Positions 1 to 10,946 of a stretch of 64,000 nt of DNA are shown here, piece after piece. The DNA lies in NCBI GenBank assembly GCA_008508345.1, contig QNGE01000272.1, positions 274,873-338,872 of the forward strand, in the 5' to 3' direction. Source of the DNA: Paragonimus westermani (lineage: Eukaryota; Platyhelminthes; Trematoda; Plagiorchiida; Troglotrematidae). The number at the start of each line of letters is the position of its first letter. Positions within the stretch are counted from its first letter, which is position 1. The notes under the pieces were generated by a model. It had not been told where the DNA came from, ran no database searches, and saw nothing but the letters and a program-made list of their open reading frames with translations. A program made the position numbers and the translations under genes.

Positions 1-141
1 CGAAATTTGGAGTTTTTCTGCTACCCTGCAGTCCCACCAATAACGAATGGTCTCTCGGTTTACAGACTTGCCAGCTCACACTCAACTTTGCCTACATGGA
101 AAACTATAAACGAGCAGGTTCATCTTTGCTTTGGACCACTG
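1..141 (+). CDS. possible partial coding exon at window edge
   Basis: One frame is open from base 3 to a strong splice donor (ACTG followed by GTAAGTTG), with intron starting at base 142. A CTGCAG acceptor at 26-31 would give an exon of 32-141 ending in phase 1. The translation contains EWSLGLQTCQLTLNFAYMEN, and I do not recognise it. Support is one good donor and about 46 open codons, which also occurs by chance at this base composition. The upstream part lies outside the window, so the start and product cannot be set. Confidence 0.25.
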
Positions 142-489
142 GTAAGTTGACCGTCTATTGGAATTGATCGCCCCTTGCCAGCGAAAATCCGAAACGTTCG
201 TCTGGCCTGCGGAACTATGACATGAATTTAACGTTTCTTATCCAACTTTACTATTGCTAAAGAAGCAAACTGCAACGTCAAGTACTTGTCACCACTAAAA
301 CACATTTATGCCTGACATTGTTGATCCAACCTATTAAGCAAAGATGCATATCTAATGCAAAGTTAAGATTGCTGTAAAGGGAGTTGCTCTCTTTTACCTC
401 TATCCTCGTTGATAATACTTTCGTTAATAAACCGTAGGTTCACTTTATGTTCTAAGTTCAGTGATGCGCTAGTATCAGTGATCACTTAC

Positions 490-547
490 CCAACCTAAAT
501 TCGCCTTTCTAAAATAACTGTCGTAGTTCCAATTCAAGGATCCAAGC
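490..547 (-). CDS. possible small internal exon
   Basis: On the minus strand a pyrimidine-rich acceptor (CCTTTCCACAG) is followed by 58 bases with one open frame (1 base plus 18 codons, containing LNWNYDSYFRKANLGW) and then a GTAAGTGA donor. Both splice sites are good, but the exon is too short for its open frame to mean much. Neighbouring exons were not identified and the product is unknown. Confidence 0.25.
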
Positions 548-3500
548 CTGTGGAAAGGTCAGAACTAGCAAATCTTGTACTCAAATCATGTTCGTCGTCT
601 GAGGCCTTCAGACATGGAGCATGATTAGTTGAAAAGTGAATCGAAATAGCTCCAAATGAAGGAAAAACAACTTCATAGCCATCACCTTTTATTCTGAAGT
701 CTTTATTGCCCCACTTAATAAATTTCAGCAATTGTCAGTTAAAAATTCCGGAGATTCCGTTCTATAGTTTGCTATCTCAAAACATATCGATATTCCACAA
801 CTTCAGTTTGCTGATGAAAATTGTTGTTTTGGTCAATTACTGAAGGGCACAGTGGTTTTAGTACGTATGTCCCACCATTTCCTTTTAATCGCTTGCTAGT
901 TAACTCTTGATGTTAGATCTTCTTGTGACATTTAAAATTTATTGTGAATCACCGGTTTTTGTTTTCTGCAAGAATTGCGCAGAACGACAAAAGTGTCATC
1001 AGACGATTATCATCCACCGTATCTGTTTAGACAACCCCTTTACTGATCCATTTAATTACTGGAATTTAACAGACTACAAGTATGAATCTCCCCTATGTAA
1101 AGATGTGGACAACCCAACACTAGGAATGCTAAATATCACTACCTCAACGATACCAGTTGCTGCCAGTCAACGGCACTCTTGAGGCTGAATGAAGCGCTTA
1201 GCAATAGAAAACCGGGCAGGAGACGTCTTGTGGGTAGTAATGGGAAGCGTTCAAATCGGCGTTGTTATCAGAATGTCTTTAACGTGAGTGGATGTGAACG
1301 TAAAGGTAACTTTGTTAGTATCAAGATAGTTTAACCACAACAACTCACACCTATCAGTTTTATGTGGTTCTAATGTCTTTGGATGTCTTTAAGTCTGCAG
1401 GTGATTAATTTGTGACCGATTAGATTGCAGACAACCGCAACGAAAGCGCGGAGCATAGTGCCACCGGATCAGTAGTTCAGGGTGAAGGTTAATACTACGA
1501 ATGGTATGGTTGAGAACGTCAGGGAATTGGTTACAAAATTTAGGAACCCGAGTTCACCTTGTTCACCAGTTCACTACCAGAAAGCATGTTTGAGACACTT
1601 GTGAACACTAAGAAATTTGACGATCAAGAAGCAACAGTTGCGTCAACAGAATACTGGGGAACAAAAGTGAGATGTAATTTACAGGACTAAAAGATAGAGA
1701 AATAAAGTGCTCATGGATAAGGCTTTGATAAGAAACAGGCCTTGCCACCTTCGACACAGAAGAGCCGGCCTACAATACACGTGATCCAAACAGAACTGAT
1801 CGAGCAGATATTTGTCATATTCTGCTAACACGCGCTTCAATCAACACAAAACAGATGAACTGCGAAAATATCCTTTTTAGAACTTCATGATATGCGCTAA
1901 CAAATATCCACATTAGCTCACATTAAACTTGCCTCCACGGCAGTGATAGTTTCACAGACTGTTTGGAAGATCCGTAACAACCAAAATGATACAACGTAAG
2001 GATTACTGTTTAAGGTGTTTTTATGGTGTGGTCAACAGCCTCACGGGGAAAGTCTTGTAGACTAATCCACATTTTGTTTTAAATGACCAACTGCCTCCTA
2101 GTTTTATTATTGTCCACCCTTGCTAACCTGCCTGCACTCTCCAGAAGACTTTGTTTGTTTACCCTTAATGTCCTCGGGACAGAAAATTACACAGGATACC
2201 TGTGAGGCAAATTAAATGTCAAATCAAGCACTGCTGGCGATCTAGAACTTGTCAGTACAGTACTAATTACACTGTGGTATCGAAGGACATTTTGATCGTC
2301 TGGGATCGCTCCCCTCGTGGTGGATATACGCAGAAAATGCTTATGATATTTCTCACGTTCAATTGATCAGTAGAGAGTGTGCATAATTCGGCCTGAATAA
2401 CTGTTTAGGGGTTTGGAAACTTCTTTTTCAATACATAGAGTGTCCAAAGAAATCTATGGGTATCGACAAACGTTAGGACGAAGAGTCACGGGAACACCAG
2501 ATCATCCATCAATTAAGTTCAAGTCACTTAACCATGTATTTAAACAAGTGATCCATTAGTCGATTTGACTTTGAGCAGTTGGGCTTAAGGATAGATACTT
2601 GTTTGAGAAGAAGAAAAACGGAACTGAATAACACATGTTTGGTTCGTATATATCTGTTGACAGCCTGATTTAGCGGCTGCTCTAACCACGACAATGACTT
2701 GGTGGTTTGGGTTTGAATACACCTTCAGTCATGTGTACATGTGAGTCCGCATGCACATCTTAGTGGAATGGGACCTGAGCTGTATGAACCACATTCATGA
2801 CCATTCTTCAAAACCATATTCTTCTAAATCCATAGATGCTGCTATGCGGCCAAGTATCTAACAGGACAAGCTTGTGAGTATGTGGGTGCACTTCAAGTAG
2901 ACCTTGTTCCTGCGTGTGTGTGTGTGTATGTATGTATATCTCAATGTGTGTGTGACAGGCTCTGTGGACCTTGCATATAGACTCATGCCGGATCGCCTGT
3001 AGTCCGAACGACATGCAACTATTTGTGCTTCTTCCTGTTCGCTGCAGTGCATATCGGATAACACCCAACCGTCACTTAACTGTGATAATATGATCACTCT
3101 CATTGTTCCTTCCGGCACCGTAATCCAAACGCCAGTGTGTGACCATAAAACTATTGGCTTCTGAGTGTGCACGTGTGGGTGTGTACCTATGTGAAGGTTG
3201 GCGTCAGCGGAAGTAATGTGCAAGCTAACATGTGAGAGTTAACAACGCACTACAAGACATGCGTTGGTTGAGTCGTTGTGAGATATGATATCATGTGAAA
3301 TCAACACCTGACCAAATCCATTGTTCAGGGGTGTAAAATCAGGTTTGCGTTTTTCCATCCTTGTGGCAGATAAGATTCGACCGAGAATGTATGCTGACTG
3401 CGCATCAAATAAACAAGAGACCAGCTGCCTCCACTTTGTGATGCTAATTCAGAACTCAACCATGGCTGGTATTTTGAATGGATGATGAAAGAACACAAGT

Positions 3501-4006
3501 CATTTTCTGTAAGAACTGTCAGAAAGTTATCACAAGGAGTAGAAATAATGAACCACAATTTTGCGGTTTTCACTGTGACTTATGGGTGTGAATTTACAAA
3601 TTATTGGTTTTTGCTGATAAACCCATTGATTTTATCAGCAATAGCGTTTTTGACAAAAGTGACTTTTTGAGGGAGTAAGAACCACGGGTATGGTCATAAC
3701 AGTAATTTGTCGGAACTGTTTTCTGCACAGATAGGAAACGGCTGGCCTCATAAATTTATAATAAACGCAGCCAGTTTATGGGTCATATCAACAATTCCTC
3801 ATAATGAGCGAATAACAGGAGGCTGCGAACTTTTAACAGCAGCATGTAGTTAGTAGAAAATGTTACGTCCAAGAGAATATCCTACCACAGCTTGGTGGAG
3901 GTAAACAGCAGCCTATCTGCCTCCTTGAGCATACAGTCAGCCTCCCAATTAGTTCACTAGCCACCTTCCTCATCTTCACGCCACTGCCATGTTGGTTTGA
4001 TATATG
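548..4006. other. no supported gene; short TG/TA microsatellite
   Basis: I see only scattered short open frames of the length expected by chance, and no known protein motif. A short TG-rich simple repeat lies at about 2916-2960. The AT-rich composition fits intron or intergenic DNA. Confidence 0.5.
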
Positions 4007-4720
4007 CAGAAGTTAGTCATAAAAGTACCCATCGTAACCGTCGTTTCAAAAATCCACCAGGGGTCAACAGTTACCATGCGTCGCTTGTGAGGGTTAGGGT
4101 CCAACAGGCACTTGATATGTGCGTTGAAAGTAAAATATGTAGCAATCAAGTTTATCGATCGGTCACTGCAGTGGAGGTAGGTGAAACCAAGCAACGTATA
4201 CTGAAGAAGGCCGGCGATCCAGAAGATCGTCCTAAGGTCACCTTGTTCATTTGATGAAGTCAAGCGATCGTTAAATGCTGTTAAAGCCGTCCGAATGGGG
4301 TTCACTTATTGTTGGTGCTAATCGCGCTGTTTGTGTCCAGTTGCGTCGTGGACTATAGTCGTGTGTTGCATGCCACTTCTAAAAAACGCTGCAGATCAGC
4401 CTGTTGGACTGTTTTAGGTGAGTGCAGAGTTCATCATTCACCTGGTTATTGTCTCAAGCATTACGTCCGCCTTCTCAAACAAGTTGTTGTGATGTGGCTG
4501 CGACCAACAAGGTGGCAGCCAAGAGAAACAAAAATAAATGATCCAATTTCTCCAGAGCTAACACATGAGTAACAATTTAGTTCACTTGTACGCGAAAAAC
4601 TACTGAGTCTTAGTCTATCCAGGTGTTTAAGGATAACAGAGGACATCGCGACTAACAGTGACCCATCGAGAAAGGATGTTGAGTCTGTTGAGGACCTTAG
4701 ATCACAACAACTGTTCTGAT
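4007..4720 (+). other. cluster of coding-like plus-strand segments
   Basis: Three separate plus-strand pieces look exon-like. The first is 4007-4089, after TATATGCAG and before a GTGAGG donor. The second is 4340-4420, after TTTGTGTCCAG and before GTGAGTGC; it is basic and cysteine-bearing, with KKRCRSACW. The third is about 4583-4720, a hydrophilic frame ending LRSQQLF and a TGA. A shared frame also runs from 4285 to 4720, interrupted only by a TAA at 4570-4572. The three splice phases do not fit together. The segments may be exons with missing partners, a decayed element, or chance; I do not recognise a product. Confidence 0.22.
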
Positions 4721-5118
4721 GGGTCAGCAACTTAGCCGCCGCAGTTGTATGCTACGTTCCAGAATTTCAGTGAACTTATTCCATAAAAAGCGAACAGGCA
4801 AGAATTATTCTGAGTAGGAATAGGCTGGATGAACCAAGAGTGACCGTAGCTGTTAAGTAACACACGACCTGCTCGTGGTTTGCTTAGCCATACCCTAATC
4901 TTGTGAGTATTTGGTAGTTAGAAATACGCGATCGTAATTAGAGGTGTACTAAGCTTAAACCCGGAACTAGTTTCTGCACACTAGTAATAAAGTAGCACGT
5001 CGGCCAACGAAATCGTGATGTACTCAGCATCGCTACAACGTAATTACTTATGTAGTAAAACAACGATAGCATATAATGTTCGGTAATGAATTACAATCAC
5101 TACACCCGTCGCAGTTCA

Positions 5119-5694
5119 AATGAAAGTCCGAGGGTTGTCGTGGTGATGAGGTTGCTTCTTCTTCACACGCCCACGAGCTCTTGTCTGTGTCTGTTCGATT
5201 GCAGATACTTCTTCATTAGCTGAATCCAAACCTGAAACAGATTCAGAAACGGAATTTAGAGCTTCAGAAGATTCAGCAGAAAGCGAAAAAGCGAGCTTCG
5301 AAATCTTCATTTATTTATGACCACTAATAGATGAGCCAGAGTTAATAACAAAAAATGAACATGTATAAGTGACACATTGCGTATCTGTGAGTGAAAGTTC
5401 ACATTCACCAAGAATAGTCAATGCATTTCCAGCAATACCCTTAACAGAAATATTAGCAGGTCTCAAGACAACAGAAGGTTCCAGCCACTTCGTGCAATCA
5501 ACAGAAATAAAAGACCCAACAGTACCCGCGCCGACAATGAAAGAAGGTTTAGGACCACCGTTAACAGTGGACGATTGTGTTATATGGTTGATAGGATTAA
5601 CAGAATTAGTGGAGATTACAGTAAGAGTACTGCATTGAAAGTCAGATGTTCCAAATTTCAGAAGTCCATCACAAGAAATATCCTGACCGCGACG
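5119..5694 (-). mobile_element. gypsy-type LTR retrotransposon fragment, dead aspartic protease
   Basis: A 127-codon minus-strand frame (5694 down to 5314) has the layout of a retropepsin. It runs through a VNGGP strand, a FIV-GAG-TVGSFIS active-site loop, a long middle with GIAGNALTILGECELSL, and a C-terminal SSISGHK where such proteases have an ILGxD-type motif. After a TAA at 5311-5313 the same frame continues from an ATG at 5310 into a serine-rich then basic tail ending at 5116. In active retropepsins the loop is Asp-Thr/Ser-Gly. Here the three codons at 5532-5524 read GGC GCG GGT, so the catalytic aspartate is Gly and the Thr is Ala, each one base from a functional codon. No reverse transcriptase, integrase or LTR was recognised nearby. 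This is a truncated, inactive copy. The gypsy assignment is by resemblance only. Confidence 0.75.
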
Positions 5695-6267
5695 TCAGGG
5701 TATTTCATATGTGTTGAATCCGCGTGACGAACATGTGTTTATAGTTCAGCTATCCGCCGTTAACCTTCATAACTGACCTAAGGAGCAAGTCAGCCTGTTA
5801 CCACTCGTCAAGACCGTCAATCGTAAGATATGGTGGTTATGCTCAACATGATAGAACTTAGTGTAATCACTTTATTGTACGATGTTTCGATGTTTACTAT
5901 CAAACGGCAGCATCTAACCGAACGGGATTTTTCCTAACTTCTCGAATTGGTGAATGTTCAAACTGGCAACCTTCATGTTTGAGATCGCTAAATGACATCA
6001 ACTCTTCCGCTGACTGTCCAATAAACAGTGTTTGCAAGCATCCACCTCAAATCGTTGGAATCAACTGCAACTGGATGTGTGCCGTCCGCCGAGTAGCCAG
6101 TTTGCGTTGTTCACAATCACATTCAGTAAAATGACAATGCAGTTTACACATATTTCATTTGACACAATAAGTATTCCGATAACAATCATTGTGCCACACA
6201 ACGTAGGGCGAATAGAGTAAAGATTGAATATGTTTGCCAAAGTGAACGAAAAATTCCACACACACAG

Positions 6268-6379
6268 ACTATATCCAGCAAAATCTACAGTCGCGGAGCT
6301 TTTGGATGTGCTGGGCCACCAAAGGAAAAGACGCGTACAGCGGACAGAGAGTTGTCCCGGCCTCACTTTTTGTGCTCCT
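6268..6379 (+). CDS. candidate internal exon, hypothetical protein
   Basis: This 112-base segment is bounded by a CACACACAG acceptor and a GTGAGCAG donor. It has one open frame (1 base plus 37 codons) that is relatively GC-rich, with STVAELLDVLGHQRKRRVQR followed by two cysteines. It ends in phase 0, which matches the phase-0 start of the long exon at 6683, so I read the two as consecutive exons of one plus-strand gene. The acceptor's pyrimidine tract is poor (CA-rich). No domain was recognised. An overlapping minus-strand open frame (6423-6061) has no splice support. Confidence 0.35.
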
Positions 6380-6682
6380 GTGAGCAGTTGTTGCTCGGTC
6401 ACCAACTTGCCTCGTTCAACCAACTCCGGGTGTTTTTAAAATACGATAAAATGAGCATTATGGTGGCACACAAAGCGTTTGTTCGAATGAGCGATATCAT
6501 CAGTCACAGATCGCGTCAACTACAGAAAGGATTAAACAACATTCGTGCATTTACATAACGTCTTGAGAATATAAAACTGCAGTTTAAGTGGTGCAAACGA
6601 ATAACGTTTTACTGGAAAAAACAATGTCCTTTTGAAAAATTCCGTACTATTTACTAGTGAAAAAGCAACAATTATATCCCAG

Positions 6683-7159
6683 GTTATCACTGGATTACAA
6701 TCACGCCGGCTTTGGTTGGTCAGCTTGTTGTCATACGACAGCACATCAGTTCATTCAACTCGGCTGTTTGAACCGATCAAATTGGAAAAAATTCTTTTAA
6801 CTGTCAGTCTGTTGCGTGGCCGATGTTCCGACTTTAGCCTTCTTTCTGTTCATCGACGCTTGGAATTCGATTGTATTCACGCACTCTGTTATGAATACTG
6901 CTCCAATCCAATCTCAATACAATCGGTATTCCCGAATGTACGTTACGTCAGTCTTGTTGTTCATGTGGTGATTCACAACACGCAAGCACTCATGCGTAAG
7001 CAGCGACGACCAAATGTAGAAAATTGCCGTGTTGCAACCATAAGAAAGAAGAGAAAATACAGACTCAAAGTGCACTCATCCTCTTCAAAAAACCATCGCT
7101 TCGCTTTCTCGTCACAGATAGTGCAGACTGACGAAAACGATTCTGACTTATACGACTAA
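6683..7159 (+). CDS. probable 3'-terminal exon, hypothetical protein
   Basis: The frame is open for 158 codons after an acceptor (TATATCCCAG) and ends in TAA at 7157-7159. Without splicing it extends upstream to 6632, 175 codons in all, longer than expected by chance at this composition. The encoded tail has a mixed middle (LFEPIKLEKILLTVSLLRG), a stretch of apolar residues (VRYVSLVVHVVI), a very basic segment (TIRKKRKYRLK) and an acidic end (TDENDSDLYD). This would suit a cytoplasmic or nuclear C-terminus, but no family was recognised. The phase agrees with the exon at 6268-6379. A weaker alternative is a short minus-strand terminal exon at about 7127-7065. Confidence 0.5.
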   Translation, partial: VITGLQSRRLWLVSLLSYDSTSVHSTRLFEPIKLEKILLTVSLLRGRCSDFSLLSVHRRLEFDCIHALCYEYCSNPISIQSVFPNVRYVSLVVHVVIHNTQALMRKQRRPNVENCRVATIRKKRKYRLKVHSSSSKNHRFAFSSQIVQTDENDSDLYD

Positions 7160-8015
7160 TGGTGTCTTCACTCACATTTCCATCAACACATGCAACAAAC
7201 CAGGCAGACACAATTACAGTCTAACATCACACTAACACAGGTGTGCACATTCACAAGCTCCTGCTAAGCTTAAATCAGTAACTTATACCTCTGAGGATAG
7301 AAGCGTGTCGTACAGATAAGACAACACCGTTGAATGGTTTAAAGGCTTCTGAATAGTTTAGGGCTCATCACAGAATTCCTAAGTATAGTTCAAGTAATAT
7401 TGTTTGCTAAATGGGACAGTTATAGTAATCTGGCTTTCTAGACGATCATTCTAAAACCAACTATTCAATGGGACTGTTTTCTTCCTTGTTGAGGCACGTC
7501 CGGCAGTAACAGCCTGCCTGAGATTTGGGCCCATAACCTCCGTCATAGCAACTGCGAATGAAGAACCTGTGTTAATCCGGACCTTAGGATTATACTAAAC
7601 CATATCAACCAAGTTATTCATGAGGAAGCAGCAATCTCACCCATCCACATTTACAACTATCGGCGGTTATTTCACTTCCTAGTTAGGACAAGCGTACACA
7701 TCTTAATTACTGCGTTGTGTCCCTAAGCAACACACTCACGTAATAAAGAAACTAAACAGATATCTTTAGAAAATAAACCTTTTCAGATGTATTCAATGGT
7801 AAGGCAAACCCTCAAAAAAAGCTGTTTGATTGAATGTAGAACAGCAACATTCGGAAAATGTAAGTATACACATCTGTTGGGGGCTCTCAGTCTAAGCTTC
7901 TTTTCACCAGATTACAACCAGTTAATCCAACCGTCAGCAGAAAGCCAACTAAGTTTATAGGAAATCTACATGCAAATTCGCCACGGAACAGACTGAACTT
8001 GCCAATCAAACCGGC
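7160..8015. other. non-coding stretch; weak minus-strand microexon-like pieces
   Basis: No long open frame. Three short minus-strand pieces have tidy splice borders and compatible phases: 7740-7763 (24 bases), 7641-7678 (38 bases) and 7176-7220 (45 bases). They could be small exons, but pieces this short are easy to find by chance, so I do not call them genes. Confidence 0.3.
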
Positions 8016-8770
8016 ATGAGCCATTTAATTCACGCCTTTTTCCGCCCGCCGCTCGCCGCCCGCCCGTCCACTGCACTCTGCGTCGAAACACATAAGGGCG
8101 TGATCCACGTGTGCACACAATTGTTAATAACGCAGACGAAGCAAGAACATGTCGACATGTATTGCCGGTTAGGTGGAATCAAACACATGCATTTTGCCTG
8201 TGTGTCCAGGTTTGAAGGTGGACGAGAAGACGGAAATAACACTCATTCAAGAGACACGCGTGCGCTCTTGGGTACAAGTGAAAATATGCATAACCGGAAA
8301 TACAGGCGCGTGCACATTCGCCTAGTCCCCTTGTTCACAGTGTAGGAGAGCTAGGGAGGTCTACTGGTTGTTCTGTTCATGTATGTTCATGTGTTTGTTC
8401 CCATGCGCGCACATCCGTTTGTACACACAGACACCCAAACACGTAGCAGGTTCTTGGGCAGTACCTTCACGTCCACATGGCAACGCGGTCAGTTTCTCGC
8501 AGCCCGCCCGTGTCCGATTCTAGTCTCTATATCTCTCCACAAGCGCCGTTCCGTCTGCAAGCATACACACGTGGAACCCATGTGTATATATGAACAAGCA
8601 CTCATGTGAACAAAATATATATATAACCTAAACAAACGAAGGAGAACGAAAGGGAAAAGGGGCTGAAAAGGGGTGAAGGTAAAAAACAGTCCGAAACCAG
8701 GCTGACACCTACACCCTTGTGTGCTTGGTAGAGTAAGCACCATCGGATCCCCCCCACTCTCATTACCATT
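8016..8770. other. GC- and CpG-rich patch of unknown role
   Basis: The stretch is clearly richer in G, C and CpG than its surroundings, starting with a CCGCCC/GCCGCC-rich segment at about 8040-8070 whose minus strand carries several GGG/GGCGG runs. Opposing open frames of 70-111 codons cross it without a recognisable motif. It could be a promoter or 5' untranslated region, an old repeat, or a decayed coding sequence. A short (TA)n tract lies at about 8610-8625. Confidence 0.35.
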
Positions 8771-8772
8771 AC

Positions 8773-9323
8773 CTGCGGGTTGTCTTGGCCTGTGCCGTAC
8801 CCACGATTTCTTGTCCAGACTCACAAAAACAATGTTCCAGTGCTGTGACAGTCATTCAAAACTTCCGTTTCCACTTCAATGCAGGTATATTACGTACACA
8901 GATATGTACACTTACCCACATACATACAAACGAACAAGTGGTTACTGTTTTGTTGAGACCATAAACTACGCGGCCTATGTACACTAGGCAAGTAAAGGTA
9001 CTGTGTGGACATAAATGCTACAACCTGAGTCCAAATGCCCCTAGGAGATTGAGCCAAACAAATGAAGCATGGCCGTAATGGTGATAGTGGTGTGGGTAGT
9101 GAAGGTGACAATTTCCTCTTACGTTTCCGGTAAAGACACAAGTTTCTTGTAGGCCTGGTCTAACTGCATCCTGGTAAGTAGAATGCGCAATTCATGCAAA
9201 CAGCAATCAACCATGCACTACTATTCAAGCTTCTTACAAGGGCGGTCTGATGGAGCAGAACCAAGTAAGTTTGTGAACACACAAGAGTAGAACCGTCGAA
9301 GGTAATTGTTTTAATTAGCGCGG
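8773..9323 (-). CDS. candidate four-exon minus-strand gene segment
   Basis: Four short minus-strand exons can be linked with matching phases: 9323-9238 (86 b), 9170-9123 (48 b), 9000-8916 (85 b) and 8842-8773 (70 b). The donors are GTAAGA, GTAAGA, GTAAGT and GTAATG, and the acceptors end CCAAAG, TTACCAG, CCACACAG and TGTCACAG. The introns would be 67, 122 and 73 bases. The joined frame contains TFDGSTLVCSQTYLVLLHQ, DAVRPGLQETCVFTGN and LEHCFCESGQEIVGTAQAKT, with several cysteines as in a secreted or extracellular domain. I recognise no family. Each exon is short, and the freedom to choose acceptors weakens the case. The start and end of the gene were not found. Confidence 0.33.
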
Positions 9324-10802
9324 CTTTGGAGAGCGTAGGTTAATTAACAAAATATTTTTCACTTAATGGTATGAAGGCTGATAAGCGTGTGTTGTGCACG
9401 TATTTCCCCCAATAATTGGCTCACATAGGATAATGTGTACAAATTCGATTTCTGTTTGATTTTATAATTCATAACCAGTCCATCTGGTTAGCGGACCAAA
9501 GTTTGTTTGGTTTTGTTGCTGACCATATGTTTTGAACACTAATTCTGGTAGCATGTCATTCACGAATTGGGAACTGCGTGAGGTAGGCTGAAGCGAGGAA
9601 TGCATTAATAAGCAATCTAGTGTTTTATGCACATTCAGTTTACTGAACTAACAGCCAACCCATATCAGTAAACTGGAATTCGTTTTGCTCACACTGCTGC
9701 TTGACAATAGGACTCCGTTGTTGAAGCTTAGTGTCACACAGCTAATGTCACTTTGCTCTGAAAAGAACCAACCTACAAATTCTGGTTGTGTTCATTCTCC
9801 CTGTACCAACACATGCTTATTTGAACTTCCTGCGATACGCGAATCTTGTGGAAACGGACGGTGGAATGTGTCCAAATCGGTCAGATGTCTGTAGGTCGTG
9901 GGCAGGTGTGCTTACATGCGTTTGTGCTTCTGTGTGTGTGTGTTTTTGCGCGCAAGTTACACTGATATAAGATAAAACGTGAACTTCATTATTCATAACT
10001 GTGCAACTTGTTTGAGTGAGCATGTACAATCGACAAATATGCTGCCAGATCAATAGTCCATCATGGTATGTCATGTTATACGGAAAACATTCAACTCGTC
10101 CGTATTGTTCTTCTGTTTCTGTGGCATTCTGTTTTGTGCTTCGCCACACTGTCTGAACACAGGAAGCCCGTCAAAAGTAGTTTTGTCCAGATACGTAAAC
10201 CACAGCTAGTATTGATTAGGTTAGCAAAGAAAACGTGACAACATTTTGCGTAGAAATGTGAGTTACGTTTCAAGTATACCTGTAAAAATGCGCCATGAGG
10301 CCATGTTTAATGAAGTTAAAAAATTAGAGGAAGATTTTGGGTTTTTGTATGAAATTGGACCGGAATGAAGAAGCCAAAATGACAGCGATAATTTCAGACA
10401 CTTGTGGCTGAAATGTTTAACACTACGGATCAGTTATCTGATTCGGGTTAACGGAGCAGTGTAGAACCTACAAACAAAATTCAGCCTACATGTGCGCAGA
10501 AGTGAGTACATTGCTTAGAAAATCCAGCCGACATGCTCTAACCGGGTCTAGTACTTTCACTTCAGATTAATCCAGTGTAAAAACTAGTTTGAATGTAATC
10601 AGTGATGTCATAGACGGGTGTGTTCAATTTCCGATAACTGAAATCAGACCACACAAAGAGTACTAGCTTTAAATTATTCCGGAATCCGAATGTTTTAGAC
10701 GACCGTGTATAATTTGGCTTATATCTATCACGCCCCCACCTGACAGTACTAAAGGATGATCACAATAGTGCACATCCTCAAACTGGTTCCGTGAGAGTTT
10801 TA
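9324..10802. other. no supported gene
   Basis: AT-rich sequence with short TG tracts (about 9930-9950) and only chance-length open frames. A 42-codon open piece at 10440-10567 on the plus strand crosses a GTGAGT donor but lacks a good acceptor. Confidence 0.5.
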
Positions 10803-10946
10803 ATTCTGCAATTGTGGATCATCTGGACAAAGTGCGATCCGCCCTCCGTTGTGTTGCGAGCCATCGAAGTTGTCCATTAGTAGGTCAGCGCTGTCACCAG
10901 TGCCAGTGGCATAGATGTTGACATACTGGGTGTCTTCCACAGTGCA
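10803..10946 (-). CDS. short coding-like remnant or last exon
   Basis: A 48-codon minus-strand frame stands out from its AT-rich flanks because many codons end in C or G. It carries acidic, glycine- and asparagine-rich sequence (YVNIYATGTGDSADLLMDNF, then an NGGRIALCPDDP segment) and ends in TAA at 10802-10800. It opens just after a TGA, and the only acceptor-like AG in reach (GTGGAAG) has a poor pyrimidine tract. It may be the end of a last exon or a decayed gene or element fragment. The family was not recognised. Confidence 0.38.
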
